Of a stretch of 64,000 nucleotides of DNA, positions 26,478 to 35,680 are shown piece after piece. Source of the DNA: an uncultured Oscillospiraceae bacterium (lineage in GTDB: Bacteria; Bacillota; Clostridia; Oscillospirales; Oscillospiraceae); contig CAKTKC010000006.1 in NCBI GenBank assembly GCA_934569225.1, positions 1 to 64,000 of the forward strand, in the 5' to 3' direction. Under the pieces are notes generated by a model that was given only the letters and a program-made list of their open reading frames with translations, did not search any database and was not told the origin of the DNA. Position 1 is the stretch's first letter, and the number at the start of each line of letters is the position of its first letter. A program made the translations under genes and the position numbers.

Positions 26478-26527
26478 TGGGCGCAGTTCAAGACCACACC
26501 CAACAAAAAATGAGCGCTCTGCGCCCA
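26478..26527 (-). terminator. Riboswitch expression-platform hairpin
   Basis: TGGGCGCAG and CTGCGCCCA pair across a 32-base loop, and ATTTCTTTTT follows on the minus strand. It lies between the preQ1 aptamer and the queT ribosome site, so it is the likely regulated terminator. Confidence 0.65.
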
Positions 26528-26534
26528 TCGGAGA

Positions 26535-26576
26535 TCCCTAGTTTTGTTTACCGACAGGATGGTCACGAACTGTCCT
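26535..26576 (-). promoter_or_regulatory. preQ1-I riboswitch
   Basis: In the queT leader, stem GACAG/CTGTC (26557-26553 and 26574-26570) closes loop TTCGTGACCATC. The A-rich tail GGTAAACAAAACTAGG follows. This matches the preQ1-I pseudoknot, in which tail bases reach back to the loop; the tail resembles the well-studied Thermoanaerobacter aptamer. Binding of preQ1 would shut off queT. Confidence 0.85.
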
Positions 26577-26590
26577 ATGAAATTTTCCCC

Positions 26591-26619
26591 ATTATACACA
26601 CTGGCGCACCAAAAGTCAA
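26591..26619 (-). promoter_or_regulatory. Promoter of queT
   Basis: On the minus strand TTGACT (26619-26614) and TATAAT (26596-26591), 17 bases apart, just upstream of the aptamer. Confidence 0.85.
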
Positions 26620-26621
26620 GG

Positions 26622-26650
26622 TTGCATTTGCCATGGATATCTGGTATCAT
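26622..26650 (+). promoter_or_regulatory. Promoter of the small membrane-protein gene
   Basis: TTGCAT (26622-26627) and TATCAT (26645-26650), 17 bases apart, back to back with the queT promoter. Confidence 0.6.
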
Positions 26651-26691
26651 GACATAGCATGTTACACACAAACATAAGGAGATGGTAGTTT

Positions 26692-27234
26692 ATGGCAAGA
26701 AACAATCCCCCGGTGGACAAGAACTCCCGGGAGTACCTGCTGCGGCAGGTAGCCAACGGGCGCTACAGCCTGCTGCTGATCGTCATTCTCACGGTGGTCA
26801 ATCTGATCATGACGATTCTGGACACGAACACGTATTTCCTGTTCTCCGCTTCCGTACCGTACTATCTGGTATTCGTGGGGATGGGCATAGAGAACGGCTT
26901 TGTGGACGGCGCCTGGAATGTCAAGGGAACGCTCACCTACACGGGTCTGGTCATCGCGCTGGTCATTGTGGCGGTGTATCTGCTGTGCTGGCTGCTGAGC
27001 AAGAAGCGCGCCGGTTGGCTGACGGCAGCGCTGGTGCTGTTCATCGTCGATACCGTGGCGCTGGTGGTCATTACCTTTGCGCTGTATGATAGCCCCATGG
27101 GCAAGCTGGTGGATTTCCTGCTGCACATCTGGGCGATTGTAGAGCTGGTTCAGGGCGTGCGGGGCAGCAGGAAGCTCAAGGAACTTCCTCCCACGGAGGA
27201 ACCTAGAGACATCTGCACCGGCCCGGAACTGTAA
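26692..27234 (+). CDS. Hypothetical multi-pass membrane protein
   Basis: 180 residues; I do not recognise a family. There is a polar N terminus (about 25 residues), then four to five hydrophobic segments: YSLLLIVILTVVNLIMTIL, YYLVFVGMGI, TGLVIALVIVAVYLLCWLL and LVLFIVDTVALVVITFAL. A polar C-terminal tail includes SRKLKELPPTEEP. AAGGAGAT precedes the ATG. It is divergent from queT, convergent with the CoaE-Nudix-M18 gene, and sits alone. Repeat C2 follows. Confidence 0.8.
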   Translation: MARNNPPVDKNSREYLLRQVANGRYSLLLIVILTVVNLIMTILDTNTYFLFSASVPYYLVFVGMGIENGFVDGAWNVKGTLTYTGLVIALVIVAVYLLCWLLSKKRAGWLTAALVLFIVDTVALVVITFALYDSPMGKLVDFLLHIWAIVELVQGVRGSRKLKELPPTEEPRDICTGPEL

Positions 27235-27312
27235 TCCAATCTATGAAAGAAGCTCCCTCGAAAATGGGCGGGGCGCATCAGACAGTCAACAGGCACAGCG
27301 GGATAATGAACT

Positions 27313-27513
27313 GCCCCCCTTGCCTCTCCCTATGGGAGAGGTGGCCGAGCGAAGCGAGGACGGAGAGGGGAGATCAGGGTGCAATACCCTCTCAGTCACC
27401 TGCGGTGACAGCTCTCCCAGAGGGAGAGCCAAGGGACTGTACCCCACATTACGTAGCATATTGGCACGAAAATGGAGCGTATCTTTACCGATACGCTCCA
27501 TTCACTGTTTTAC
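27313..27513 (+). repeat. Composite hairpin repeat family C, copy 2
   Basis: Begins CCCCCTTGCCTCTCCC and closely follows copy 1, including GTCACCTGCGGTGAC and a perfect terminal hairpin GGAGCGTATC/GATACGCTCC, ending CACTGTTTTAC. It fills most of the gap between two convergent genes. Confidence 0.88.
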
Positions 27514-27545
27514 GGCCACCCATCAAAGAGGGAGTTTCCTTAGTT

Positions 27546-29948
27546 TTATGCCAGGTAAATCGCCTTGCAGGCCAGCATGGTTTCGTAGCAGTCCAGCTTG
27601 GAAACCAGCTCCAGGGGCGCGTGCATACTGAGCACCGGCACGCCCGCGTCCACGGTGACGATGTTCCGGTTGGCCATGTAGGCCGCCACGGTGCCGCCGC
27701 CGCCCTGGTCAACCTTGCCCAGAGTCGCGATCTGCCAGATGACGCCCGCCTTGTCCAGGGTGGAACGGACGTGACCCATGGCCTCGGCGGAAGCGTCGGA
27801 CGCGCCGCCCTTGCCACGGGCGCCGGTGTACTTGCAGATGGCAACGCCGTAGTTCAGCAGGCTGTTATTCCGCTTGTCGCAGGTCTCCGGCCAGTTGGGG
27901 TCGAAGGCATTGGAAACGTCGGCGGACAGACAGAAGGAATTGGCGAAGCAGTCGGACAGCTTGACCCCCTGGGCATCGCACAGACCTTCCATGAAATGCT
28001 CAAAGTAGTGGCTCTGCATACCGGAAATGCCCACGGAGCCGATCTCTTCCTTGTCGGCAAGAATGCACACGGCGGTCTTTTCGGGCATGTCCAGAGAGAA
28101 CAGGGCTTCCAGCTCGGCGTAGGCGCAGACCCGGTCGTCGTGGCCGTAGGAGCTGAGCAGGCTGCGGTCAAGACCCGCCTCCCGGCAGCGTCCCGCGGGA
28201 ACCACCGTCAGCTCGGCGGAGAGGAAGTCGCTCTCCACAAGGCCGTACTTCTCGTTCAGCAGCTTCATGATGTGCAGCTTTACCAGGTCGGCGCCGTCGC
28301 CCTCCAGCGGCTCGGAACCGAGGATCACGTTCAGCTGCTCGCCCTCGATGACCTTCCCCGCGGGCTTCTGCATCTGATCCGCCGCCAGATGGGGCAGCAG
28401 GTCGGAGACCATCAGGATGGGGTCGCCCTCGTCCTCGCCAATGGTGACCGTGACCACAGCGCCGTCGGCACGGTATACCACACCGTGGAGCGCCAGAGGA
28501 ATGGTCGTCCACTGGTATTTCTTGATGCCGCCGTAATAATGGGTCTTCAGGTAGCTGATCTCGGAATCCTCGTACAGGGGGTTGGGCTTGATGTCCAGCC
28601 GGGGGGAATCCACGTGGGCGGCGCAGATGTTCGCGCCCTCGCCCAGAGACTTGGTGCCGACCACGGCCAGGGCGATGGATTTATTGCGGTTGTTGTAGTA
28701 GATTTTGTCGCCGGGCTTGGTTTCCATGCCGGGGGCGAAGGGCTTGTAGCCCCGTTTCTCGGCCTCCCGGACAGCCCAGGCAGTGGCCTCCCGCTCGGTC
28801 TTGCATTCGGTCATGAACGCCATGTAGCGCTGGGCGTAGCCTTCCATTTCATCCCGCTGGCCGTCGGTGAGCCGGGTGTAGCCGTTCTTGGGCGACGCCA
28901 GCAGGGAATTGCGCAGTTCTTCTGTGGTCATGTTGCATCCTCCTATGTTTCTTTCCGCCTCCGCCATCAGGCGGGGCGTTACGTTGGGGTAGGTCAGATT
29001 TTCCGGCAGCGCCGAAAACAGTCTGACTTCCCCGATCTCACTTTCCGGCAGGGGCTCCAGACGGCGAACCGCCGCGAAGAATACCATGCCGTTGGCGCTG
29101 CTTTGGGCGTCGAAGCCGTGGTAGTCGCAGACCGGGTACAGCTCCGCGTCCCGGACGCCGCTTTCCTCGTACAGCTCCCGCCGGGCAGCATCCAGGGGCG
29201 TTTCTCCCGGCTCGATGTGGCCGCCCTGGGTCTCCCAGGTGTCCCGCTCCCTGTGGCGGCTGAGAAGCCACTTCCCGTCGTACCGGGAGCAGACGACAAC
29301 GAAGGTATATGTCCCCAGTGTCCCCGTCGGGTGGACGGTGCATTGCAGCGACTTGCGGCGCTCGCTCGCTGGATCCATTATACCAATTTCCCGCAAAAAC
29401 GCAAGGCATTTTTCCCGGAATTCCGACGCTGAGCCGGTGTTTTCCAACACATACCCGCATTTTCCCCGGAACCAGCTCTCCTCCGGCTGGGCGGCGATGC
29501 GGCGGCGGGCGTAGTCTTCCGGAATGCCGTCCCGGCGCATAAGGCGGCGAACCCGGTCTTCCACCGGGGCAGTGACGGCGACCGTCACGTCGCACAGTTC
29601 GGCTAGTCCCCCTTCAAACAGGGCGATGGCGTCGATGGCAGCAAGGGCGGGCTTTTCCGAAAGGCGGCGAAGCACCTCCCGCTTCACGGCGGCGTGGGTG
29701 ATTCTGTTCAAATCCAGCAGGGCGTTTTTGTCAGAAAATACCAAATTCCCAAGCTTTTTCCGCTGCAAAACGCCGTTTTCCACCGTGCCGGGGAAGCGTT
29801 CTTCGATGGCCGCGAGAAGGGATGCGTCCCGCGTCAGCAGCTCGTGGTAGATCGCGTCGCAGTCCAGAACCACTGCGCCCCGCTCCTTCAGGACGTTCAG
29901 CAGCGTGGTTTTTCCGCAGCCGGTGCCGCCGGTGATGCCGAGAATCAT
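27546..29948 (-). CDS. Fused CoaE - Nudix hydrolase - M18 aminopeptidase
   Basis: One frame of 800 codons without a stop. Residues 1-190 are dephospho-CoA kinase (P-loop ITGGTGCGKT, AIDAIALFEGGL, RRRIAAQPEESWF). Residues about 191-338 hold a Nudix domain with box GHIEPGETPLDAARRELYEE, then SG. Residues 340-800 are a complete M18 aminopeptidase: AHVDSPRLD, DKEEIGSVGI, DVSNAFDPNW and the His in LSMHAPLELV. GGAGGAGG precedes the CoaE start, which overlaps tsaC by four bases. A second site, AGGAGG eight bases before Met340 (ATG at 28931), could also yield free M18. So the cell may make a fusion, a separate peptidase, or both. Confidence 0.85.
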   Translation of the reverse strand: MILGITGGTGCGKTTLLNVLKERGAVVLDCDAIYHELLTRDASLLAAIEERFPGTVENGVLQRKKLGNLVFSDKNALLDLNRITHAAVKREVLRRLSEKPALAAIDAIALFEGGLAELCDVTVAVTAPVEDRVRRLMRRDGIPEDYARRRIAAQPEESWFRGKCGYVLENTGSASEFREKCLAFLREIGIMDPASERRKSLQCTVHPTGTLGTYTFVVVCSRYDGKWLLSRHRERDTWETQGGHIEPGETPLDAARRELYEESGVRDAELYPVCDYHGFDAQSSANGMVFFAAVRRLEPLPESEIGEVRLFSALPENLTYPNVTPRLMAEAERNIGGCNMTTEELRNSLLASPKNGYTRLTDGQRDEMEGYAQRYMAFMTECKTEREATAWAVREAEKRGYKPFAPGMETKPGDKIYYNNRNKSIALAVVGTKSLGEGANICAAHVDSPRLDIKPNPLYEDSEISYLKTHYYGGIKKYQWTTIPLALHGVVYRADGAVVTVTIGEDEGDPILMVSDLLPHLAADQMQKPAGKVIEGEQLNVILGSEPLEGDGADLVKLHIMKLLNEKYGLVESDFLSAELTVVPAGRCREAGLDRSLLSSYGHDDRVCAYAELEALFSLDMPEKTAVCILADKEEIGSVGISGMQSHYFEHFMEGLCDAQGVKLSDCFANSFCLSADVSNAFDPNWPETCDKRNNSLLNYGVAICKYTGARGKGGASDASAEAMGHVRSTLDKAGVIWQIATLGKVDQGGGGTVAAYMANRNIVTVDAGVPVLSMHAPLELVSKLDCYETMLACKAIYLA

Positions 29949-30979
29949 GCTTCCTCCTCCGCGTCCACGATGTGGAACGCCGCGGCCTTTTTCAGCCGGT
30001 TCTGCACGGCGTAGGCCACGCCGCCCCCCACCGGACACCGGGCGTAGACCTGGTGAATGCCGGGGTCGTCCAGCTCCCGCAGGGCGGCGAACAGGCCGGC
30101 GGACAGGGTGTTGACGTCCGCCTCCCGGCCGTAGGACAGGGGGCTGCACCCGGCGTACAGGGGCAGCTCTTCTTCAAAGCACAGCACCCGGTCGCCGGGG
30201 GTGAAATGGCGGCGGATGTAGGCGGCGGCCTTTTCCCGGCTGCCGGAGACGATGACCACCGGCTCCGCCGGGGCGTAATGGCGGTATTTCATGCCGGGGG
30301 CTTTCACCACGGCGTCCTTGTCGATCTGGGCGGTGACGGCCTTGTCGATGACCAGATCCCCCAGAACGGCAATCAGCTGCTCCGGGGTGATTCCGCCGGG
30401 GCGCAGCAGCCGGGGGCGGTCTTCCGTCAAGTCCACGATGGTGGACTCCACACCCACCCGGCATGGGCCGCCGTCCACGACGGCGGCGATTTTTCCGTCA
30501 TGGTCGTGGAGAACGTGCTGGGCAGTGGTTGTAGAGGGCTTTCCGGAAATATTGGCGGAGGGCGCAGCAATGGGCACGCCCGCAAGGCGGATGATCTCCC
30601 GGGTCACGGCATTGTCCGGGCAGCGGACGGCCACGGTGGAAAGTCCTCCGGTGGTGCGCCGGGGGACGCAGTCCCGGGCGGGCAGCACCATGGTCAGCGG
30701 CCCCGGCCAGAATTTTTTCGCCAGCTCATAGGCCGCCGCAGGCACGTCGTGGCAGAACAGTTCGATCTGCTCCGCGCCGCAGATGTGCAGAATGAGAGGA
30801 TTGTCCTGAGGACGACCCTTGGCTTCAAAAATTTTCGTCACGGCGGTTTCGTCCAGACCATTCGCGCCCAGACCGTAAACCGTCTCCGTAGGAATCGCCA
30901 CCAGCTCCCCCTGACGGATCAGGTCTGCGGCAATTTCCGGGGTCTGCGCGTCCAGCGCGGACAGAAGAAGTGTTTTCAT
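29945..30979 (-). CDS. tsaC: L-threonylcarbamoyladenylate synthase (Sua5/YwlC type)
   Basis: 344 residues. The N-terminal YrdC domain (AIPTETVYGLGANGLDE, IFEAKGRPQDNPL, FWPGPLTMVLP, APSANISGKPS) makes threonylcarbamoyl-AMP for the t6A37 modification of tRNA. A C-terminal Sua5 domain (GMKYRHYAPAEPVVIV onward) makes this the long form. The ATG at 30979 follows GGAGGTG; a longer frame to 31009 is not needed. The last four bases overlap the coaE start, so the two essential functions are translationally coupled. Confidence 0.93.
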   Translation of the reverse strand: MKTLLLSALDAQTPEIAADLIRQGELVAIPTETVYGLGANGLDETAVTKIFEAKGRPQDNPLILHICGAEQIELFCHDVPAAAYELAKKFWPGPLTMVLPARDCVPRRTTGGLSTVAVRCPDNAVTREIIRLAGVPIAAPSANISGKPSTTTAQHVLHDHDGKIAAVVDGGPCRVGVESTIVDLTEDRPRLLRPGGITPEQLIAVLGDLVIDKAVTAQIDKDAVVKAPGMKYRHYAPAEPVVIVSGSREKAAAYIRRHFTPGDRVLCFEEELPLYAGCSPLSYGREADVNTLSAGLFAALRELDDPGIHQVYARCPVGGGVAYAVQNRLKKAAAFHIVDAEEEA

Positions 30980-31007
30980 CAATACACCTCCAGTCGAAAT
31001 AAGGGGC

Positions 31008-31047
31008 AAAGATGGGCAGCCGCTTTTGTTCGCGGCTGCCCATCTTT
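31008..31047 (-). terminator. Terminator of the trmL-pgk-tpiA unit
   Basis: A 16-base stem (AAAGATGGGCAGCCGC, eight-base loop, complementary arm) lies 12 bases after the tpiA stop. Confidence 0.85.
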
Positions 31048-31058
31048 ACAGGGTAAAG

Positions 31059-31835
31059 TTACACGGTGGGCTGGTTGGCAGCCTCGATGATCTTGACAAA
31101 CTTCTCGGGAACCAGAGACGCGCCGCCGATCAGACCGCCGTCGATATCGGGCTGTGCCAGCAGCTCGAAGGCATTCTTGTCGTTCATGGAGCCGCCGTAC
31201 AGGATGGAGATCGCACGGGCGTTCTTGGAGGAGTACAGCTTGCGCACCACGGTACGGATGTTCTCACAGACCTCTTCCGCCTGGTCGGGGGTGGCGGTCA
31301 GGCCGGTGCCGATGGCCCAGATGGGCTCGTAGGCGATGATGACCTTGCGGATCTTGTCCTCAGGAACACCGGCCAGACCCAGCTTGATCTGCATGGTGAT
31401 CCACTCGGTGGTGATGCCGCTCTGACGCTGCTCCAGGCTCTCGCCGCAGCACATGATGGGGGTCAAGCCGGCGTTCAGGGCAGCCAGAACCTTGGCGTTG
31501 ACATCGGCGTCGGTCTCGCCCATGGCGCGGCGCTCGGAGTGGCCGATGATGACGTACTTGCAGCCGGCGTCCACCAGCATGTTGGTGGCGATCTCACCGG
31601 TGTAAGCGCCGGAGGGATTGGCGTTGCAGTTCTCGGCGCCGATGCCTACCCGGGTCTCCCGCATGGCGCGGACAGCGGCGGGAATGCACACGGCGGGAAC
31701 GCACAGAGCCACGTCGCACCAGCGGCCCTTGGGCAGAATGGCCTTCAGCTGGGTCATAAACTCCTTGGTCTCGGAGGGGGTCTTGTTCATCTTCCAGTTG
31801 CCGGCGATAACGGTCTTACGGTATTTTCTGTTCAT
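31059..31835 (-). CDS. tpiA: Triosephosphate isomerase
   Basis: 258 residues; interconverts dihydroxyacetone phosphate and glyceraldehyde-3-phosphate. Catalytic residues are Lys in [12 protein letters not shown], His in IIGHSERR and Glu in [12 protein letters not shown]. The phosphate-gripping loop 6 and [11 protein letters not shown] complete the site. AAAGGAG precedes the ATG. It lies 54 bases after pgk, so the two glycolysis genes are co-transcribed. Confidence 0.96.
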   Translation of the reverse strand: MNRKYRKTVIAGNWKMNKTPSETKEFMTQLKAILPKGRWCDVALCVPAVCIPAAVRAMRETRVGIGAENCNANPSGAYTGEIATNMLVDAGCKYVIIGHSERRAMGETDADVNAKVLAALNAGLTPIMCCGESLEQRQSGITTEWITMQIKLGLAGVPEDKIRKVIIAYEPIWAIGTGLTATPDQAEEVCENIRTVVRKLYSSKNARAISILYGGSMNDKNAFELLAQPDIDGGLIGGASLVPEKFVKIIEAANQPTV

Positions 31836-31889
31836 GATTCCATTTCTCCTTTTATTGATAGGGATGTTAATAGAAACTCAATTCCCGGA

Positions 31890-33089
31890 TTACTTGTCTT
31901 CCAGGCAGGCGATGCCGGGCAGCTCCAGACCTTCCAGGAATTCCAGAGAAGCGCCGCCGCCGGTGGAAATGTGGGTGATCTTGTCGGCAAAGCCCAGCTG
32001 CTCGCAGGCCGCAGCGCTGTCGCCGCCGCCGACGATGGTGGTGGCGCTGGAATCTGCCAGAGCCTGCGCCATGGCGATGGTGCCCTTTGCCAGAGTGGGA
32101 TTCTCAAACACGCCCATGGGGCCGTTCCAGACAACGGTTTTGGCATCCTTCACAGCGGAAGCGAACAGAGCGCAGGTCTTCTCGCCGATGTCCAGACCTT
32201 CCTTGTCGGCGGGGATGGCAGCGGCGTCAACGGTGGTGACGTCGATGGGGCCGTCGATGGGGTCGGGGAAGGAATCGGCAACGACCACGTCAACCGGCAG
32301 GAGCAGCTTGACGCCCTTGGCTTCCGCCTTGGCCATCATGTCCTTGCAGTAGTCGATCTTGCTCTCGTCCAGCAGGGACTTGCCAACGGCGTAACCCTTG
32401 GCGGCCAGGAAGGTGTAGGCCATGCCGCCGCCGATGATCAGGGTGTCCACCTTTTCCAGCAGATTGTTGATGACGTTCAGCTTGTCGGAGACCTTTGCGC
32501 CGCCCAGAACCGCGACGAAGGGACGCTCGGGGTCGGACAGCGCCTTACCCATGATGGAAACTTCCTTCTGAACCAGGAAGCCGCTGACGGCGGGCAGATA
32601 ATCGGCCACACCGGCGGTGGAAGAATGGGCGCGGTGGGCGGTGCCGAAGGCGTCGTTGACGAAAATGTCCGCCAGGGAAGCCAGAGCCTTGCTCAGCTCG
32701 GGGTCGTTCTTGGTCTCGCCCTTCTCAAAGCGGGTGTTCTCCAGCAGCATCACGTCGCCGTCCTTCAGCGCGGCGGCCTTGGCCTTGGCGTCCGGGCCGG
32801 CCACGTCGTCGGCCATGATGACTTCCTTGCCCAGCAGCTCGCTGATGCGCTTCGCCACGATCTTCAGGCTCAGCTCGGGCTTCCACTCGCCCTTGGGCTT
32901 GCCCATGTGGGAGCAGAGGATGACCTTGGCGTTGTGGTCAACCAGGTACTTGATGGTGGGCATGGCGGCGACGATCCGCTTGTCGGAGGTGATGACGCCG
33001 TTCTTGGTGGGAACATTGAAGTCGCAGCGGCACAGGACCCGCTTGCCGGCTACGTCGATGTCCTCGATGGACTTCTTATTGTAGTTCAT
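31890..33089 (-). CDS. pgk: Phosphoglycerate kinase
   Basis: 399 residues, full length. The N-domain has [14 protein letters not shown] and [11 protein letters not shown] (substrate arginines and hinge). The C-domain has [25 protein letters not shown], and the nucleotide loop [16 protein letters not shown], ending [15 protein letters not shown]. It makes ATP in glycolysis. GGAGG precedes the ATG, and trmL ends 26 bases upstream. Confidence 0.97.
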   Translation of the reverse strand: MNYNKKSIEDIDVAGKRVLCRCDFNVPTKNGVITSDKRIVAAMPTIKYLVDHNAKVILCSHMGKPKGEWKPELSLKIVAKRISELLGKEVIMADDVAGPDAKAKAAALKDGDVMLLENTRFEKGETKNDPELSKALASLADIFVNDAFGTAHRAHSSTAGVADYLPAVSGFLVQKEVSIMGKALSDPERPFVAVLGGAKVSDKLNVINNLLEKVDTLIIGGGMAYTFLAAKGYAVGKSLLDESKIDYCKDMMAKAEAKGVKLLLPVDVVVADSFPDPIDGPIDVTTVDAAAIPADKEGLDIGEKTCALFASAVKDAKTVVWNGPMGVFENPTLAKGTIAMAQALADSSATTIVGGGDSAAACEQLGFADKITHISTGGGASLEFLEGLELPGIACLEDK

Positions 33090-33115
33090 GATAATTCCTC
33101 CATATCATCGGGAGG

Positions 33116-33598
33116 TCACTCCCGCATTTTACCGAAGTCGCGCAAATTGGGAAACGACAGCTGACGCAGTGCCTCGTAGACGGTGACGGCAACCGCATTG
33201 CTCAGGTTCAGGCTCCGGGCATCCGGGCGCATGGGAATGCGAACACATGCGTCGTAGTGCGCCCGAAGGAAGTCCTCCGGAAGTCCCTTGGTCTCCTTGC
33301 CGAAAAACAGGTAACAGCCGTCGTGAAAAGCGGCCTCGGTGTAGCTCCTGGGCGCTTTCGTGGACAGGCACCACATTTCCTCCACCTGATTCTTCGCGAA
33401 AAAGTCCTCCAGATTTTCGTAGTCCCGAACCTCCACCATGTGCCAGTAATCCAGACCGGCACGGCGGACGGCCTTTTCGGAGATGTCAAAGCCCAGCGGC
33501 CGGATCAGGTGCAGACGGCAACCTGTTGCGGCGCAGGTACGGGCGATATTGCCGCAGTTCTGCGGTATCTCCGGTTCCACCAGAACAATATTCAGCAT
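33116..33598 (-). CDS. trmL: tRNA (cytidine(34)-2'-O)-methyltransferase
   Basis: 160 residues, a minimal SPOUT methyltransferase. N-terminal VEPEIPQNCGNIARTCAATG, the middle LFFGKETKGLPED, and the C-terminal knot SLNLSNAVAVTVYEALRQL match TrmL, which methylates the wobble base of tRNA-Leu. The start MLNIVLVEP at 33598 fits the family; an in-frame ATG two codons upstream is also possible. It is first in a unit with pgk and tpiA. Confidence 0.93.
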   Translation of the reverse strand: MLNIVLVEPEIPQNCGNIARTCAATGCRLHLIRPLGFDISEKAVRRAGLDYWHMVEVRDYENLEDFFAKNQVEEMWCLSTKAPRSYTEAAFHDGCYLFFGKETKGLPEDFLRAHYDACVRIPMRPDARSLNLSNAVAVTVYEALRQLSFPNLRDFGKMRE

Positions 33599-33656
33599 AC
33601 GCATCACCCCGGTGGCAGTCGCGTCGGACTGTTTTCTCAAAATCCGCTCGTCCTTT

Positions 33657-33685
33657 ATTGTAAGACAAACGGGCGGTAAAATCAA
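33657..33685 (-). promoter_or_regulatory. Promoter of trmL-pgk-tpiA
   Basis: On the minus strand TTGATT (33685-33680) and TACAAT (33662-33657), 17 bases apart. Confidence 0.75.
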
Positions 33686-33841
33686 TCGTAAAAATTGTTA
33701 ATTTTCAACTTTTTTATAGTATTCACATAAAAAATGGACATTGGGGCAGAATTTTGTGAATAATGCAGAAACCCACATAATTTGTGCCGTTTTTTCAGAA
33801 AAATCCCTGCCGATGCAGGAAAAAACGCTTCCAAAAAATCA

Positions 33842-33874
33842 ACCGGGAACCTGGCCAAAGTCCCGGTTCCCGGT
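33842..33874 (-). terminator. Terminator of malQ
   Basis: ACCGGGAACC and GGTTCCCGGT form a 10-base stem, followed on the minus strand by TGATTTTTTGG. The rest of 33686-33931 shows no gene. Confidence 0.8.
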
Positions 33875-33931
33875 GAAATTCCGCTACATTATGGTTCGGA
33901 GCGGTTTTTCCTTGTTCCGCAAGGGAAAACG

Positions 33932-35410
33932 TTACTTCCCCACCCGTCCGTACAGCTTGGTCGCCGCGTAAATCCTTGCGGCCAGAGCGTCGGAGTCGAA
34001 GCCCTTTTCCGCGCGCCACGTCCAGTTGGCGCTGGACAGCGTGCCGGGGAAGTTCATCCGGGCTTCCTTGCCCAGCTCTAAGTAGTCCTGCATCTGCACC
34101 ACGCACAGCCGGGACACGGAACCCATACAGCCCCGGATCATGCCCCGGATATAGCCCTCCTCCCGGTTCAGTCCGAGATAGGTCTTCGCGCAGGCCACAT
34201 CCCCCGGTGCAGCTTCGTCAAACCACTGCTTCAATGTCACGTTGTCGTGGGTGCCGGTGTAGCACACGGAGTCCACGGGGTACAGGTGGGGCATGTAGTC
34301 GCTTTCCTCCCGGGAGTCGAAGGCAAATTCCAGAACCTTCATGCCGGGATAGCCGGAGTCCTGCTGCAATTTCCGCACCTCGGGGGTGACGAAGCCCAGA
34401 TCCTCGGCGATGAATTCCAGATCAGGCAGAGCCTGCTGAATGGTGCGGATGAAATCCATTCCGGGGCCTTTCACCCATTTGCCGTTCCGTGCGGTGGTAT
34501 CCCCTGCGGGCACCGACCAGTAGCTCTCAAAGCCGCGGAAATGATCCAGACGGATGACGTCGTACAGCTTTCCGGCGGCCGTCAGGCGCTGAATCCACCA
34601 GGAATAGCGGGTCTGCGCCATTTTTTTCCAGTCGTAAATGGGATTGCCCCAGAGCTGACCGTCCGCAGTGAAGGAATCCGGGGGGCAGCCCGCCACCTGT
34701 TCCGGATGGCGGCTTTCGTCCAGCTGGAACAGCTCCGGGTTCGCCCACACGTCCGCCGAATCCAGCGGGACGTAAATGGGGACGTCACCGATGATCCGGA
34801 CGCCCTTGGCGTTGGCGTAGCCGCGCAGAGCCTTCCACTGCCTGTCAAGTTCGTACTGAACAAAGTATTGCAGCCGGATTTCGTCGGACAGCTCCCGGCG
34901 CTTTTCCGCCAGAGCCGCCTCCTTGCGCAGACGCAGGGCTTCTGGCCAGTCCAGCCAGGGCTTGCCGCCCAGGGTGTCCTTCAACGCCATGAACAGAGCA
35001 TAGTCTTCCAGCCAGCTCCGGTTCTGCTCCACGAAGGTTTCATAGGCTTTATCCGGCGCAAACCGCTGAAACGCCAGCCGCAGAACCGCCATCCGGTGGG
35101 CGTACATGGCGCCGAAATCCACCCGTGCCGGGTTGCTGCCCCAGGAAATGTCCTGAATTTCCTCTTTTTTCAGCAGTCCCTCGTCTACCAGCGTGTCCAG
35201 GTCGATGAGATAGTGGTTGCCCGCACAGGCGCCCAGAGACTGGTAGGGAGAATCGCCGTAGCCCGTGGGGGTCAGGGGTAAGATCTGCCAGCACCGCTGC
35301 CCGGCCTTGACCAGGAAGTCCACAAAGGCATAGGCATCCTTACCCATGGTGCCGATGCCGTAAGAGGTCGGCAGGGAAGTGATATGCATCAAAATTCCGC
35401 TTTCGCGCAT
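33932..35410 (-). CDS. malQ: 4-alpha-glucanotransferase (amylomaltase, GH77)
   Basis: 492 residues. Motifs in order: GILMHITSLPTSYGIGTMG, WQILPLTPTGYGDSPYQS, IIGDVPIYVPLDSADVW, the nucleophile Asp in VIRLDHFRGFESYW, the acid/base Glu in EFIAEDLGFVTPEV, and TGTHDNVTLKQW. It transfers glucan chains between maltodextrins in the cytoplasm. AAGGAG precedes the ATG. It lies downstream of a LacI gene and a sugar ABC transporter on the same strand, so that transporter probably carries maltodextrin. Confidence 0.95.
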   Translation of the reverse strand: MRESGILMHITSLPTSYGIGTMGKDAYAFVDFLVKAGQRCWQILPLTPTGYGDSPYQSLGACAGNHYLIDLDTLVDEGLLKKEEIQDISWGSNPARVDFGAMYAHRMAVLRLAFQRFAPDKAYETFVEQNRSWLEDYALFMALKDTLGGKPWLDWPEALRLRKEAALAEKRRELSDEIRLQYFVQYELDRQWKALRGYANAKGVRIIGDVPIYVPLDSADVWANPELFQLDESRHPEQVAGCPPDSFTADGQLWGNPIYDWKKMAQTRYSWWIQRLTAAGKLYDVIRLDHFRGFESYWSVPAGDTTARNGKWVKGPGMDFIRTIQQALPDLEFIAEDLGFVTPEVRKLQQDSGYPGMKVLEFAFDSREESDYMPHLYPVDSVCYTGTHDNVTLKQWFDEAAPGDVACAKTYLGLNREEGYIRGMIRGCMGSVSRLCVVQMQDYLELGKEARMNFPGTLSSANWTWRAEKGFDSDALAARIYAATKLYGRVGK

Positions 35411-35509
35411 TGCAATGGTCTCCTTATTTGATACCGTTTTGGGTTGGAAAACAGTGTCCGTGATGTGTGATCGTTCATTAAGATGTTCAATTTTAAATTG
35501 AGCATTTTA

Positions 35510-35670
35510 GGGTCTATCTGAAAACCGGAAATATGACCAACAGCGAGGGTTTTTTCGCCTGATGAAGCCATTTTTCCGCGGGAATACTTTGTGTATTGCA
35601 AGGGAAAATGGTGCACAGCAGGCGGAAAAGGCCCGCTGTCTGGGCGTGTTTACGGTTTTCAGACAGGCCC
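35510..35670. repeat. Palindromic repeat family B, copy 1
   Basis: A 161-bp element with ends GGGTCTATCTGAAAAC and GTTTTCAGACAGGCCC. It contains CATTTTTCCGCGGGAATACT and an A/G-rich complementary arm. TA flanks both sides, a possible two-base target duplication. The partner copy is at 54105-54265. Confidence 0.85.
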
Positions 35671-35680
35671 TAACAGAATA

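Noticed and set aside
27243-29432. A 729-codon open frame on the plus strand
   Set aside because: It is antisense to the CoaE-Nudix-M18 gene, begins in repeat C2 and has a Gly/Val/Gln/His-rich composition typical of shadow frames in GC-rich DNA.
31026-33164. A 712-codon open frame opposite tpiA and pgk
   Set aside because: Both sense genes are certain, and the antisense product has no motif and low-complexity composition.
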